This document shows positions 1 through 10,944 of a stretch of DNA of 64,000 nt, one piece after another. The stretch lies in the NCBI GenBank assembly GCA_023078685.1, contig JALGAS010000003.1, positions 682,001 through 746,000 on the forward strand. Reading direction: 5' to 3'. The notes beneath the pieces are model-generated. The model was not told where the DNA came from. It did not search any database and worked only from the letters and a program-made list of their open reading frames with translations. The position numbers and the translations under genes were made by a program. Every line of letters begins with the position of its first letter. Within the stretch, counting starts at the first letter, position 1. The stretch comes from Neopestalotiopsis rosae (lineage: Eukaryota; Ascomycota; Sordariomycetes; Amphisphaeriales; Sporocadaceae).

Positions 1-2084
1 AGAAGAACCCCAACGATCAACACCTCGAGTTCGGATCGGATTTGGGGACAATATAACCAATTAAAGATCAATGCACCTGGAGTCGCCGGATAAACAGGTG
101 TCGATTACTTTTACCAAAGATTTGTTTTAGCTTGGAAGTTGTGTACATCACGTGAAACAACAGTTTCTACACTGCGAGTTGAGTTATACGTACCGGCCAT
201 GATGATGCCGATGTCTTCTTTGGAGTGCAGCAGTCTATTCTCATTGGTATCACGATGACGCTTTGGAGCATTGTCGGGAAGCAATCGAGCGTCAATGTTG
301 TGGCCCTAGTGCTGTCGCCACCAGTCATCTCGTGATAGTGATAGTATGAGGCTAGGTATTCATATCAAATTACATTATGAACACAATTATCGGGTGTCCA
401 GAGCATTCGGTCGCTTTCATGGAAGGACTACAAGGCTTTCGGCCCATTTCGCCACCAGAGTGTCAGCCTTTTCTCTCCTTGCGTTTTGTAAATCAAATTG
501 AAGAATGTGACGACGCCTTACCCTTGTGTTCCCAGGTACTCAATCCGGAAATGATGTTGAGCTGCCATCTGCGATAATCCGTGCTGAAGTGGGGAAAAAA
601 AAAAAAAAAGAGAGGACCCTCAGAGACGATTACATACAGTAGTTTTATCATTTTTGATTCAGATAGAAAATAAGTCAATTTTTCAATCATCATTGGGACT
701 CTAACCAGAGTTCTTGACCACTAAGCCAGGAAACCAGTAAATTCTTGTTGGTGAGATTGTTCCTTCTTTGGCTGAAAGTGACCAGAAGTGGGCCCCTGGA
801 AGGCAAGAAGTAGGCACGTCAACGGTGCTTCGTTCTTTCCCGTGATCATCTTGGCCTAGGTTGCGTGCAAAAGAAGTCAGTATGTATGTAATGAACTTGA
901 TCCATACCAATGGGGAGACAAAAGTCAGCGCAGCAAACTGATGACCAGGTCTATGTTTATCCATCCCGCTTTCTACCATGAGTGTTACTGCGGTATGCTA
1001 CAAAGGACGACCGTCACTGCTCAACATAAGCACTGCACCTTGAATGCTGGTATACTATGGCCAGAGGAATCCCATGTGCGACCAGGGCTACCATCAGGAC
1101 TTGAAGTCCACGGTAGATGTGCTATGAATCAGGCAATTAAGCCCAGTAGATCCGCATCACTAATTTCACTCAATATATACCTTGTAGACAAGGACCATCA
1201 TTACATAGACCCTGCAAGCAGATTCCCATTTGACTAAGCTGCTCAATCATATCAGATCGGTAACTAGGCGATTTCATAACGGCAAAAGCGATATTGAACG
1301 GACTCTGTGCAGTTGGTGGTAGTTGCCGGCGGGGAAATGCCCGAATGCGGCAATACTACAGAGCCCTGCTCCGAATTTGAGGTTGATAAGCATCAAATGC
1401 ACCTCTCACAATTCCTGGCCGCAGATGGTGGATCCGGGGTAGATCCGGGGATCAGTCTGCCTTCAATTACCCCGAATTGATACTTAGAGTTGGACATATA
1501 GTATGTATCCAGTCAACCCGTCGAAAAGGGAAACTGCCCACTTTGTGGCGATCTCTTGCTGATTGTATGCAGGTACGCGTGGACCTGCAATGAGGGAAAA
1601 AAGCGATTGCAACCATTTCTCTGTTGCTGTAATGCAAAGCAATTGTAACTCCCATCTCCATCTAAGCCTAGAAGGGTCGACTATAGATGACTTGGCTTTT
1701 TAGTAGGGCTTGGCCTGGCCAAGTGCCGAAGATCTGGGGTATCAATCATAGGACGAAGCTTAGCTGTCCAACCGCGAACCCCTCCGACGACCGCGTGGGT
1801 GAAACACCCAATCGGGAAGGACGACCAAAAGTTCGAAGATTGCGATATCCATGAAATGGCATCTTAATTTCGATCTCATAGGAGCTTGACTCCTCTTCAG
1901 GAAAGACGATTGGCGACACTGGGAAAGTGGGATATCAATCGATGCCGAAAAAAGTACGCTCCAGGTAAATATTTGATCATCCCAGGGCCAGTGCTTGTGC
2001 TACACAGGTGGACTGGCTCTGCGTGTCTTCAATTCTCGTGGCTTTTGTGACTTTCCAACAAGTCAAGGAAAAAAAGTCCTAGCT
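1..2084. other. Intergenic / upstream region, no supported gene
   Basis: Only short open frames without recognisable domains are present on both strands. A poly-A run lies near 596-610. A frame on the minus strand around 700-960 can be joined by an intron-like segment (donor near 920, acceptor near 860), but the product matches nothing I recognise, so I do not call it. The last few hundred bases are presumably the promoter of the carboxypeptidase gene at 2085. Confidence 0.5.
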
Positions 2085-3806
2085 ATGATAAGATCACGAC
2101 TTCTTCAGAACGCTGCAGTGCTGGTGGCAGCAGCAGCAGCAGTTGTCTCCGCCAGTGGTAACACGACCTGGAGTGGATCGGCCGCGAGTCCTCCTCTCTT
2201 CCTCAACAACAACACCCAGAGTGAATGATCCCATCAGCATAGTGAAGATGATATATGACTGACTTGATCAACAGAGTTCGCAGTTGATGGTGCATCTTTG
2301 CCGGAATTCTCATTCGACATTGGGGAGTCCTACGCTGGACTACTTCCCATCACCTCTGACCCCAACGATCCAAACAAGCTGTGGTTCTGGTTCGTCCCTT
2401 CGACAAACCCCGAAGCTACCAAGGAAATCATTGTATTTTTCAATGGAGGTCCAGGTTGTTCAAGTCAAATAGGAATGTTCTACGAGAACGGACCTTTCCT
2501 CTGGCAAGATGGAACTCTAGGTGAGTTGAGAACTTTCAAGTACAATGTCATTACGAAGCTAACTTCGACTCGTTGAACAGAACCTGTTTCCAACCCATGG
2601 GCCTGGTCAAAGCTGACAAATGTCATGTGGATCGATCAGCCAGTCAACACTGGATACTCCACTGGCACGCCGACCGTCGAGAACCAAAGCGATGTTGCCG
2701 ACCAGTTCCTAGGCTTCTGGAAGAATTTTATCGACACTTTCTCACTGCAAGGTGCAGATGTCTATCTTTCTGGTCAGAGCTATGCTGGGCGATACCTGTC
2801 ATACATTGGCACAGCTATGCTGGATGCGAACGATACCACCTACTATAACCTGCAAGGATCCATGTTCATCGATACACTGATCGCCGACCATCAGATACAG
2901 CAGGACTTTGACGTGGTTCAGTTCGTTGATAACCAAAACGAATTTCTTCGCCTCAACGATACGTTCTTGGACCAAATTCGCTACGCCTCAGACGCCTGTG
3001 GAATTGATGAATACCGAAGTACCCACCTTGTTTATCCTGGCAACGCCAATGCGAGCACTGATCTGCCATCGGTCGAGACATATGAGTACGATGGCGTCGA
3101 GAGGGATTGCGAAGATATCACCGCAGATGTTCTTGTTGCCCTCACAAGCATAAACCCCTGTTTCGACGAAACCCACATCTCAAACTACTGTCCAAAATTG
3201 GCAAGCGCTCTTGGATACCCGTCGTATGCTGTCCCCACCCTGGAAGACGACGAGTATGAGCAGGATGACGTGATCAGCAAGCGTGCGTACGACTTCAAAC
3301 AGCCATACCTCAACCGAGAAGACGTCAAGCTCGCACTACACGCGCCGCTCGCCAAATTCTGGGTCCTCTGCAACCAGAAGGGAGTCTCAGTCAACGGGAC
3401 TACCATTGGTGCTACGCAGCCTGTCAAAGGCAGGCTAGGCGATCTGATTGAGCGAAGTCAACGGACTGTCATCGTTCACGGAGCTCTGGACATGCAGGTT
3501 ACTGTCAACGGAACTCTGATGGCGCTCCAGAGCATGGAGTGGGGTGGAGCAACAGGCTTCTCGACGCCGCCATCTGAGGACTTTTTCGTGCCGACGCATT
3601 CGAACCGTGCCATTGCTGCAACGGCGCCAAAAGGGAACTCTGGCAAGGTGATCACGGAACGCGGGCTCACTTTTGTCGAGGTCTTTGGCGCTGGCCATCA
3701 AGTTCCACGATACAACCCTTCAGGCTCATATCGGCAATTGGAATATCTGCTTGGAAGAGTGGACTCGCTGACAGAAAACATACCCTTCACGACGGATACG
3801 GCTTAG
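2085..3806 (+). CDS. Secreted serine carboxypeptidase (peptidase family S10)
   Basis: The enzyme would remove C-terminal amino acids from peptides outside the cell or in the vacuole. Three exons: 2085-2220, 2275-2520 and 2581-3806, joined by introns of 54 and 60 nt. The start ATG at 2085 was chosen because it opens a clean signal peptide (basic MIRSRLLQ followed by an Ala/Val-rich core); an in-frame codon further upstream gives a poor leader. Family S10 signatures are present in order: NGGPGCSS (substrate-binding loop), GQSYAGRY holding the catalytic Ser (family norm GESYAGxY, here Glu is Gln), the catalytic Asp in HGALDMQV and the catalytic His in GAGHQVPRY. Several NxT/S sequons suggest glycosylation. 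The length, about 535 residues, is normal for the family. It appears intact. Physiological role (vacuolar or secreted) cannot be told from sequence. Confidence 0.92.
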
Positions 3807-4246
3807 GTGTGTATGACAAGCTATGGATGGCTGTTTCCAGCCTTCAACCGAAGGCTTGGCGTGTGGAGTGCGCGGCTCAGTCTGCACGGACATATATGTA
3901 CATTTGTTCATGTATAAGTAGTCTGAGGTAGTACACAAAGCGGCAGACTCCCGTATGCAGGAACTTGCATAGTATTGAATGTGACCAACGAGAAAGGAAC
4001 AAAAGTGCTCTGCTGCATGTCGTTGCATCTGGGAACCGCAAGTGCATGTCTCGGGGCTCTGTCCAATGAGATGCGACCTGAGAGATTTGAGGCTGGAGCA
4101 TTATCCAACCAATATGAGCCGCTGACATATCGCTCTCTCGGCAGATGTCAAGGTATTCAATCGATCACTTTGAATCTAGCATGTTGAATCTAGGCCTTGA
4201 CGTGGATCCAGTGGTTTGGTAGCATTACATACAAAGATAACCTACC
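3807..4246. other. Intergenic, 3' flank of carboxypeptidase
   Basis: No gene supported. Short frames on both strands are uninformative. Confidence 0.5.
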
Positions 4247-4642
4247 ATGGCCTCGGATCCATACCAAGAACGACAACCGCCACGTGGTGAGTCTTTTCAT
4301 GGCCTAGAAGCTAGTTCCTAGAACGCCTGAGACAGGGGTCAACTTTTTCTCTTGATTTGCAAAAATGCTTGACATGAGTTCATACCGTCTAGTCGATCTG
4401 TTCTGATGACGTCTTGCTAACTTTCTGCAGCGGAAACAATTGCAGAACCGGCTGGCAACGTGTGCTCTGTCATGGATATATGCCGGATTTGCTCCGATCC
4501 GGCAAACGCGAGCGAGTCACGTCGTTGCAGGCGAACATGGGTGAGTAAGACATCCCGAGGCCCTAGCTACCGTGGTTCTAGGCAAGGGTTGGTGAAACCG
4601 TCTCTGGTCGGTGACCCTCTTTTCGGAAGAAAAGCAATATAG
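4247..4642 (+). pseudogene. Possible truncated RING-CH (Doa10/SSM4-like) N-terminal fragment
   Basis: An ATG at 4247 opens a short exon to 4286 (begins MASDPYQERQPPR). It is followed by a well-formed intron (donor gtgagt at 4287, branch-like gctaac near 4416, acceptor ctgcag ending 4430) and a second exon that continues in frame through a CRIC motif with further cysteines downstream. The start and the Cys-x2-Cys motif resemble the N terminus of fungal Doa10/SSM4 E3 ubiquitin ligases, which begin with a RING-CH finger. The rest of the finger (His and later Cys pairs) and the many membrane segments of Doa10 are absent: the frame stops at 4642. I infer a partial duplicate or relic. It could also be an unrelated short gene. 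Low confidence, based on recall of the family rather than alignment. Confidence 0.33.
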
Positions 4643-5450
4643 AAACCAGAGCTTGAAGCTCTTCTACTGGTCAGACTATAGAATCTGGGAGCGACGGGGC
4701 GTCTGTCACAACATTTGACATATAGACCGGTTGACGATCGGCGATGTCTAACATGACGGTATACTGTTTAGGGCTCTTAGTGCTCACCATGCATCCTTGT
4801 CTAGTTTCCAAGTTTGCAAAGAGATGCACGACGATACTGACAATCATCTCAAAGCTTTTGTTGTATACTCAGCTGATGCTTCATGTCTTGATACCCACAA
4901 AACGAGCCTTCGACAATGCCTCTGCATCAAATGCAAAGCATCAGAATGCGGCAGATTGGTACTTCTGCTTCTACAACTCCACCTAGAATGAGGAGCACTT
5001 ATGCTGCTCAACTTAGGACGTTGTTGATTCCACATCACGAGAAACAACACACACCCACACCCACACCCACACATCCATCATGCAAGCTAGTAGCCACGGC
5101 CGTATGCCATCGATGCCTGACTGGTTGGAGGCGACAAAAATATGACAAAGGCTAAAGTAAAACGCACAGGACTATAGACCAATTGGATAGCGCCCACTTA
5201 GAGGATAACCAGCAACCAGTGTTCGAAGTCTAAACAAACATGACTGCATCGACATGGCAATCACACGGCTCAAAGTGATGTGCTCTTCGGCTTGTGGGCT
5301 GGAACGCCAACATCGCCGCTGGTGCATGCATGATGCATCCACCAGGGTAAGAGATCGACAACGATCGTAGTGTAAGACGGAGATGGAACTTGACAGTTTC
5401 TCATACTCGTCAATGGGCGATCGTCTAGCCTCACCGGCTTCAGTTCTCGA
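4643..5450. other. Intergenic with a short CACACC simple repeat
   Basis: No gene supported. A short tract of tandem ACACCC units lies at about 5048-5072. It is too short to be a telomere remnant and is best read as a microsatellite. Confidence 0.5.
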
Positions 5451-5596
5451 GTATATATACGAGCATCTCGTCTCACGATTTCTGTTTCTGTTATCCATCA
5501 AGCATCAATCCCAGATTCAGACATCTCGGCTCTTTCCAACTTCTCTAATCAACTTTCTTCAGAAAAACTCTTTTTTCACCTCCTAAGTAATTCATC
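5451..5596 (+). promoter_or_regulatory. TATA box and pyrimidine-rich leader of the Ala-rich secreted protein gene
   Basis: A TATATATA element occurs at 5452-5459, about 140 nt upstream of the ATG at 5597. It is followed by a CT-rich leader with tracts such as ctctttccaacttctct just before the start. This arrangement is typical of strongly expressed fungal genes for secreted proteins. Seen in sequence; strength of expression is inferred. Confidence 0.55.
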
Positions 5597-6327
5597 ATGA
5601 AGTTCCTCCAGGTTCTCGGTTGGGCTACTCTGGCCATGGCTCTGCCTAGCCCTGCCCCCGTTGAGGACAGTCTCGTTGCTGTCGAGCACCTCGACAAGAG
5701 AGCTACTGTCACCGAGACAATTGTCGGCATCCTCAACACTCTGACGACAACTGTCACCGCGGATCTCGCTGCCGCTAGTAAGTAACATCAAATAATCCCA
5801 ATATATGGTGTTTCCTAGCCAAATGTGATCATCAAGCAATCTGACCAGTATCTCCAGGCTCGGCCGCCGCTTCCGCCCAAGGCAACGTTGGCGCCTCGGC
5901 CATCGTCGCGGCGTCCGCCCTCATCAACGCCAACTACGCGGCCATTATCAAGGCCTTCACCGACGCCACCGCAGCCATCACCGCGGCCACGGGCGGCGGC
6001 GCCGGCGGCATCGCCGGCCTGCTGACCGGCCTGACCCAGCAGGAGGTGAACCAGCTCACCGCGGCCATCCAGCAAATCGTGGCCCTGGTCATGAACATCC
6101 GCGCCACCCTGACGGCCACCACCAACGCCAACGCCGGAGTGGCCGCCGCCGTGGCCGCCGAGACCGCCGCCGTCCGCGCCCTGCTCGCCCCCTTCCTCGT
6201 CCCCCTGTCGGCCCTCGTCACCGCCATCGCCAACGCCTCCGCCTCGGCCCAACTCACCGTCACCGGTCTCCAGCAGGCCTTTGCCGGCCTCGTCACCATT
6301 GCCAGGCAGCTCGCCGCCGGCGTCTAA
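5597..6327 (+). CDS. Small secreted Ala-rich helical protein, HsbA/mannoprotein-like
   Basis: Two exons, 5597-5777 and 5858-6327, joined by an 80-nt intron (donor gtaagt, acceptor ctccag), give 216 residues. The protein starts with a signal peptide (MKFLQVLGWATLAMALP) followed by a short pro-segment ending in LDKR, a Kex2-type cleavage site. The mature part has no cysteine, is very rich in Ala, Thr and Val, and consists of predicted long amphipathic helices. This layout resembles hydrophobic surface-binding protein A (HsbA) and related cell-wall galactomannoproteins, but I cannot show homology by eye. Exon 2 is strikingly GC-rich with strong C-ending codon bias, unlike exon 1 and neighbours, which suggests high expression. 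Likely secreted to the wall or to hydrophobic surfaces. Confidence 0.7.
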
Positions 6328-7712
6328 GCGTTTTCTCTCTCTCAACTTTTCTGGAAACCTTGGCCACATCACGAGTATTTATGCCACTTTCCAGATTGGC
6401 ATAGCGCATTTAACGACAGGTTACGCTTTAATGAGGAGGAGCATGAGTAGGAGGAGAGTATGAGAGATCTTTTCTATGAAGAAAAGAGGATGAGGGAAGG
6501 AAGTAAAGGGTTCCCGGTTTGAAAGGTTTTGGGTATTGATCGGTTATTACACCTTCTTTGGTTCCAAGCAGCCTTTGAGCTAGCAGTAACGGGTTGAACT
6601 TGAACGCTCACTATAGCCACAATACGGAGAAGAAAATAAAAAAAATAATTTTGTCGGCACAAATCATTTTTTTTCCCCCACATAACGGACATTGGACATG
6701 CAATGTACTTTTCAATAATCTTTTCTCTGGAGAGATGGAAGCTGCTGAAACCATCAAAATATAGCACCTACTGATATTCACTGACATAGCCGCCAATTGC
6801 ACGCATCAGAACTGGATATACCAGATCACAGTCACACCACGGTCGTGATTCTCGCAGCCTTTTTCTCGAAAGGTGTCAGAAGCACCAAGTGGGTTTCACA
6901 AGCGCATGGCCACACAACAGGCGTTATTGCTCCGAATATCGTGTTGCAATAAGCCATGGTTCGGATCCTATTGGCTGTTCAGATCCCCGAACATGTGGGT
7001 GCGGGCGTTGCCGTCACACCTGTGCCGCGTTCAGCCGGGCCGCCCAAAACGGTCACGATCATGCTTCTGCCGTCTTGGCGGCAGGTCGAATATCAACACT
7101 TTTGCAGCCTGATGAGGTATGTCGTAGTACAGGTGTTAGAAGGCCAAAAAAATGCTTGACTGTGCTGACTGCGCTTTGTTGCGGTTAGAGAGTGTGTGTC
7201 GTGCTTACTGGCATGGGTCCACAACTAATGAGGCACAACTATTTCCCCTCTACCTGGTAAGAGGAGAGTTTAAGGTTTGGAACATCGCTTAAATACTGAT
7301 GGCTGAACTTTTCCCTGACAAACACATGACAGCATAAGTTGAGACACGCCGGAAATATGACTCTGAACGCGTCTTGGAATGAGACATGCACCAACGTTTC
7401 CAATCGCGAGGGGGGTTTTCGAGCAAGGCCCCAAAGAGTTTGCTTTTATGAATACACCGAAGCAAAGCGAGGGTAGGTTCTCGGAATTTCTCTTACTCGC
7501 CGGGCAGTGGCTGACCACAACTCCGCTGCAAGCGGACCCATGGGGACGGAAGCCGCGCCGCCACCGACGAGACGAGGCGCAATTCGACCTGTGCCAAGAC
7601 CAAAGGACGGCGACCAGGCTGAAGGGGGACGTCATAACTAGGTAAATGAACAAGTCTGGTAATATACTAGGAGCGTCGCTGTAGTAGCTCCTTATATGAG
7701 CGCCCTCTGCCA
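6328..7712. other. Intergenic, no supported gene
   Basis: Convergent 3' flanks of the Ala-rich protein gene and the Zn2Cys6 regulator gene. Open frames here are short and without recognisable features. Confidence 0.5.
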
Positions 7713-10428
7713 TCAATTGCTAAAGAAAATGGGATCGATCCCCGGGATATGTGTATTGAAAAGATCCATAATGTCGATACCCATGAGATTATTCTCACTG
7801 GTGCTCATGAATTCCTCTCCAATTGGAAAGTACAGCATGTCTCCAAAGGACATGGCGACCGGGTCTGCTTGCGCAGTTGACTAGAGAGTGGTGAGTACAT
7901 TGGATGACGATATACTGTAGCTGAGAGTGGGGGATGCATATGTGATAACGTACAGTCAAGGTGTCGTCTACACCCAGAGTGGGCGGGTTGGGTATGAGAT
8001 CGGAATTGTTCGCGCTGGCATCGCTGGTAGCCGCCGTAGGGCCGGCCGCGGTCGAAGGGTCAGGCATTCGAGCAGCTGTAGCGGCACGTAAATGTTCATT
8101 GTTGTTATTGCTCTGGCTCTGGGTCGTGGCATTGACGTATTCTCGCGCGATGTGCGTAAACTCTGCAATGAGCGAGCCCGGGAGATGGCCGTCGCTGGCG
8201 TACTCTATTCTGCTAAAGTGGCCTCCGGCAATGTTGAGCAGGGCCAGATTACCTGCCGTTCCCGGGTGGCTTGAATTGTTGATGACGAGGTCGAAGAGTG
8301 TGAAGTGTGCGGTGAGGGGGATGCCACCGATGATCCTATAGTGAAGCAAATGTCAAGCCATACAGATTTCGCCAACGAGCCGGCAGGAAGAAAGAGGAAG
8401 ACCTACCAAAGAGGAGTATATGGCTCAACATCAATAAAAGTCGTCAATTCCAAAGTCGAACGTGACGTTTCCATCAGGACTTTTGTGCTTTCGGCCTGCT
8501 GCGATTTGCTTACCACCTCGGGAGCATCTGCAGCCAGGTATAATGTTGCCCGGTTCAAACTCAGCCGAAGACTATTGTACAAGCAAGCGATCCAGATTGC
8601 AGGCGCCACCAAGAGGTTTCCCTTGGAGGCATTCTGCCAGAACCTTTCTCCAGGTCGTATATCGGGCGGCAGAGAGAGCCGCCACGCCTCCAACTCCCGG
8701 GTGAGTTGATCGATCGTGGCCAAGTAATACGTCTTTGGATTCCCTAGTACACTAACCGAGAAGAGATGCGACATGGCCCGCGAGAGCAATCTCGCATACC
8801 TAGCACAGGCTAGAAACCAATCAAATCCCGCGGTCACGGCCTCTGGCACGGATGGAATGGGAAACACAATGTCATGATCGTTGAACACCTGTTGTTGCAT
8901 GTGAGAATTTGTGTTCTTCCTCGAAAAGATCCAGTATTGGATGACGATTTCGCTAGACTTACGGAGTTTCGCCCAAAATGGAAACTTGAAATCTTCTCGG
9001 TAGAATACATTACCCAGAAGACCTTGTGGTAATTGATTGCATCTTCACCTGTCAACTTGCTGCTCCCAAGATTCTGCGCTCTCCTTGCGGCTTCAGATAT
9101 GATGACGTGTTCGATGGCGATGCAGGATATGCCTAGAGAGTAGATGGTCATGGCAGCCATGGCTTGCAGTACAGTCAAGGAATCGGGGAGTGTGATGAGG
9201 TCTGGAAATAGGCCCAGAGATACGGAAAACAGACGCCAGGCCTCGCCTTTACCTGCCTCAAAACTTCCACCGCCCATGGCTTGGCAGCCGAGGGCGAGGA
9301 CCGAGTGGTACAGAGCAGACCATGCCTTGTCCTGCACAAGAGATTGCGGCAAATTTGAACTCGAGGCGAGCGATTCGAACGTATTTCGATCTAGAAAGGG
9401 GTAAAAGGGATGGACGTGGTCAAAGTAAGCTGCAAGTGGTCAACAAACATGATACCTGAAAGAATGGCACAGCGACTTACACTGAATCCAACCGCTGGCT
9501 TCTGTGAGGCTTGTAGACGCTTCAAAAACGGAGCCGGCCGTGAGCCGCAAAGAGTTTGCAGATAATTCGTCATGCTGTTGCACGCGATGGCGAATGACTG
9601 ATGAGATCCGAGAACACAATTGTTTGACCTTGTCATTTCCGAGGCGCTTTGATAGTTGCTCAAGTCTGGCATCCGAAAAGAATGTCAAGCTGAAATTGCC
9701 AACTGTAGCATGAGTCAATACTCCCCTCTGGCCTGCATCGGGATCTTTCCTAAAGACGACTTACGAAAGAGACCATTTCTCTATTATTCGAGTTATGATT
9801 AGTGCTTCTGCGTGGAATGTCTTATGGAGCAATGTACCTTGACAGTAAAACGCCGATCATGATTGAGCAGATCCGGTCGGCGAGCGTTCGCTAGGAGACG
9901 ATCCACATATAATTCTGGTACCGGCTCCGCTGTCTATACTATTCAGCGCAATATGAGAAAAGAGTGCCGAGAACAATAAACATACTCTGAGCGTCGCTTT
10001 GGTAGGTTGTTCGGGTTGCAGCTCAGGTGCAGAGACTGTCATCAACTCGACATTTGCTAGTGACATGAAAGTCTTGTATGAGCCCCCGCACTATAACTTT
10101 CAACATTGGACTGCTTCATGTTGAAGCCGACTCACTATTTGGCCGCCGGGGCAATTTCGCGGCGCTGAAACGACAGTCTGTTTTTCGCCGCTACGGATTT
10201 GACATGTGAGTATGATCCCCCTACACCAAGTATGTGTGATCAGGGAGTGCTCACAGTACAGCTTTCGCAGGGACCTGGACTTCCTGTGGTGGTGGTGGCA
10301 CCTTTTAGTGGATGACCCTACTGTAGCTCCAGTGCCAGCGCCAAAAAAAACGTACCCGAGCATTTGACTTTCCTGGCTTTACAGGCATTGCAGCTCTTGA
10401 GGATCCTACGACCTACGCCACTCGACAT
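7713..10428 (-). CDS. Zn(II)2Cys6 transcription factor with fungal-specific middle domain
   Basis: A nuclear DNA-binding regulator. The zinc cluster is spread over the first three exons (10356-10428, 10255-10301, 10136-10190). When joined they give CNACKARKVKC, a Ser/Thr/Gly/Pro loop, then CESCTRRKTDC: six cysteines with the canonical spacing C-x2-C-x6-C ... C-x2-C-x6-C. Exon 4 is 9986-10056; further exons continue to the stop at 7713. The middle region (roughly 8400-9400) matches the fungal transcription factor domain of XlnR/Gal4-type proteins, with segments such as YFDHVHPFYPFLDR and SLTVLQAMAAMTIYS. Start at 10428 was chosen because it lies directly before the basic lead-in to the zinc cluster. 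There are about eight or nine introns, and exon joins near 9430-9480, 9720-9990 and 8900-8970 are approximate. It is divergently transcribed from the PDR transporter across 516 bp, so local or autoregulation is plausible. Confidence 0.85.
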
Positions 10429-10944
10429 GGTGACTGGCAAGACCCTCTGTAGGTGCAGTGAGATGCTATACAAAACTAGTTTTGAGTTTTTTTCTGGGAA
10501 TTTCGGCTCCGTATGATGGGCGCAGGAAGAAGGATGAAATACTCGAGACCAGCGGAGACGGCGGCAGCAGTCATGGACGCGCATTGGATGACGGCTAGCG
10601 CTAAGCCTGGTTGGGCATCTCGGCTCCGAAAAGTCTCCCATTTTTAGGGGCAATCGCCGGAAATCAAGCACCTTTAGACACCGAAGCATGTGGATAAGCT
10701 CTGCAAGGTAAACAAACACCATCACAGGGCTGTAAAAGTTCGGATTGGCCGTAGATAGCACAAAGATGTTGCTCTTTTCCGTTTCTGCGGCTGACTGTGT
10801 GGATCTCCGCTAGATCCGATCTCCTTTTGATGGAAGTCCATGAGCCTCGTACCAAAATTCGTACAATGGCTATAAGTATATTGGCCCCGGCCTGCTCTGG
10901 TCTGGCTCCTATCGAGTCAAACCACCTCTTCTCCAGGTTAATCG
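10429..10944. promoter_or_regulatory. Shared divergent promoter between regulator and ABC transporter, with repeated CGGCTCCG
   Basis: This 516-bp region separates the start codons of the Zn2Cys6 gene (minus) and the PDR transporter gene (plus). It holds two exact copies of CGGCTCCG, at 10504-10511 and 10621-10628. Each is an inverted CGG-N2-CCG pair, the kind of half-site layout bound by Zn2Cys6 dimers. A CGG-rich direct cluster (CGGAGACGGCGG) begins at about 10553. A TATA-like TATAAGTATA sits at 10871-10880, about 65 nt before the transporter start. Binding by the adjacent regulator is an inference. Confidence 0.5.

Noticed and set aside
5040..5080. CACACC repeats as a possible telomere or subtelomere mark
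   Set aside because: Only a few units and not the fungal TTAGGG/CCCTAA repeat; a simple microsatellite.
5815..6372. 185-codon minus Gly-rich frame
   Set aside because: Antisense of the Ala-rich exon 2 of the gene at 5597-6327.
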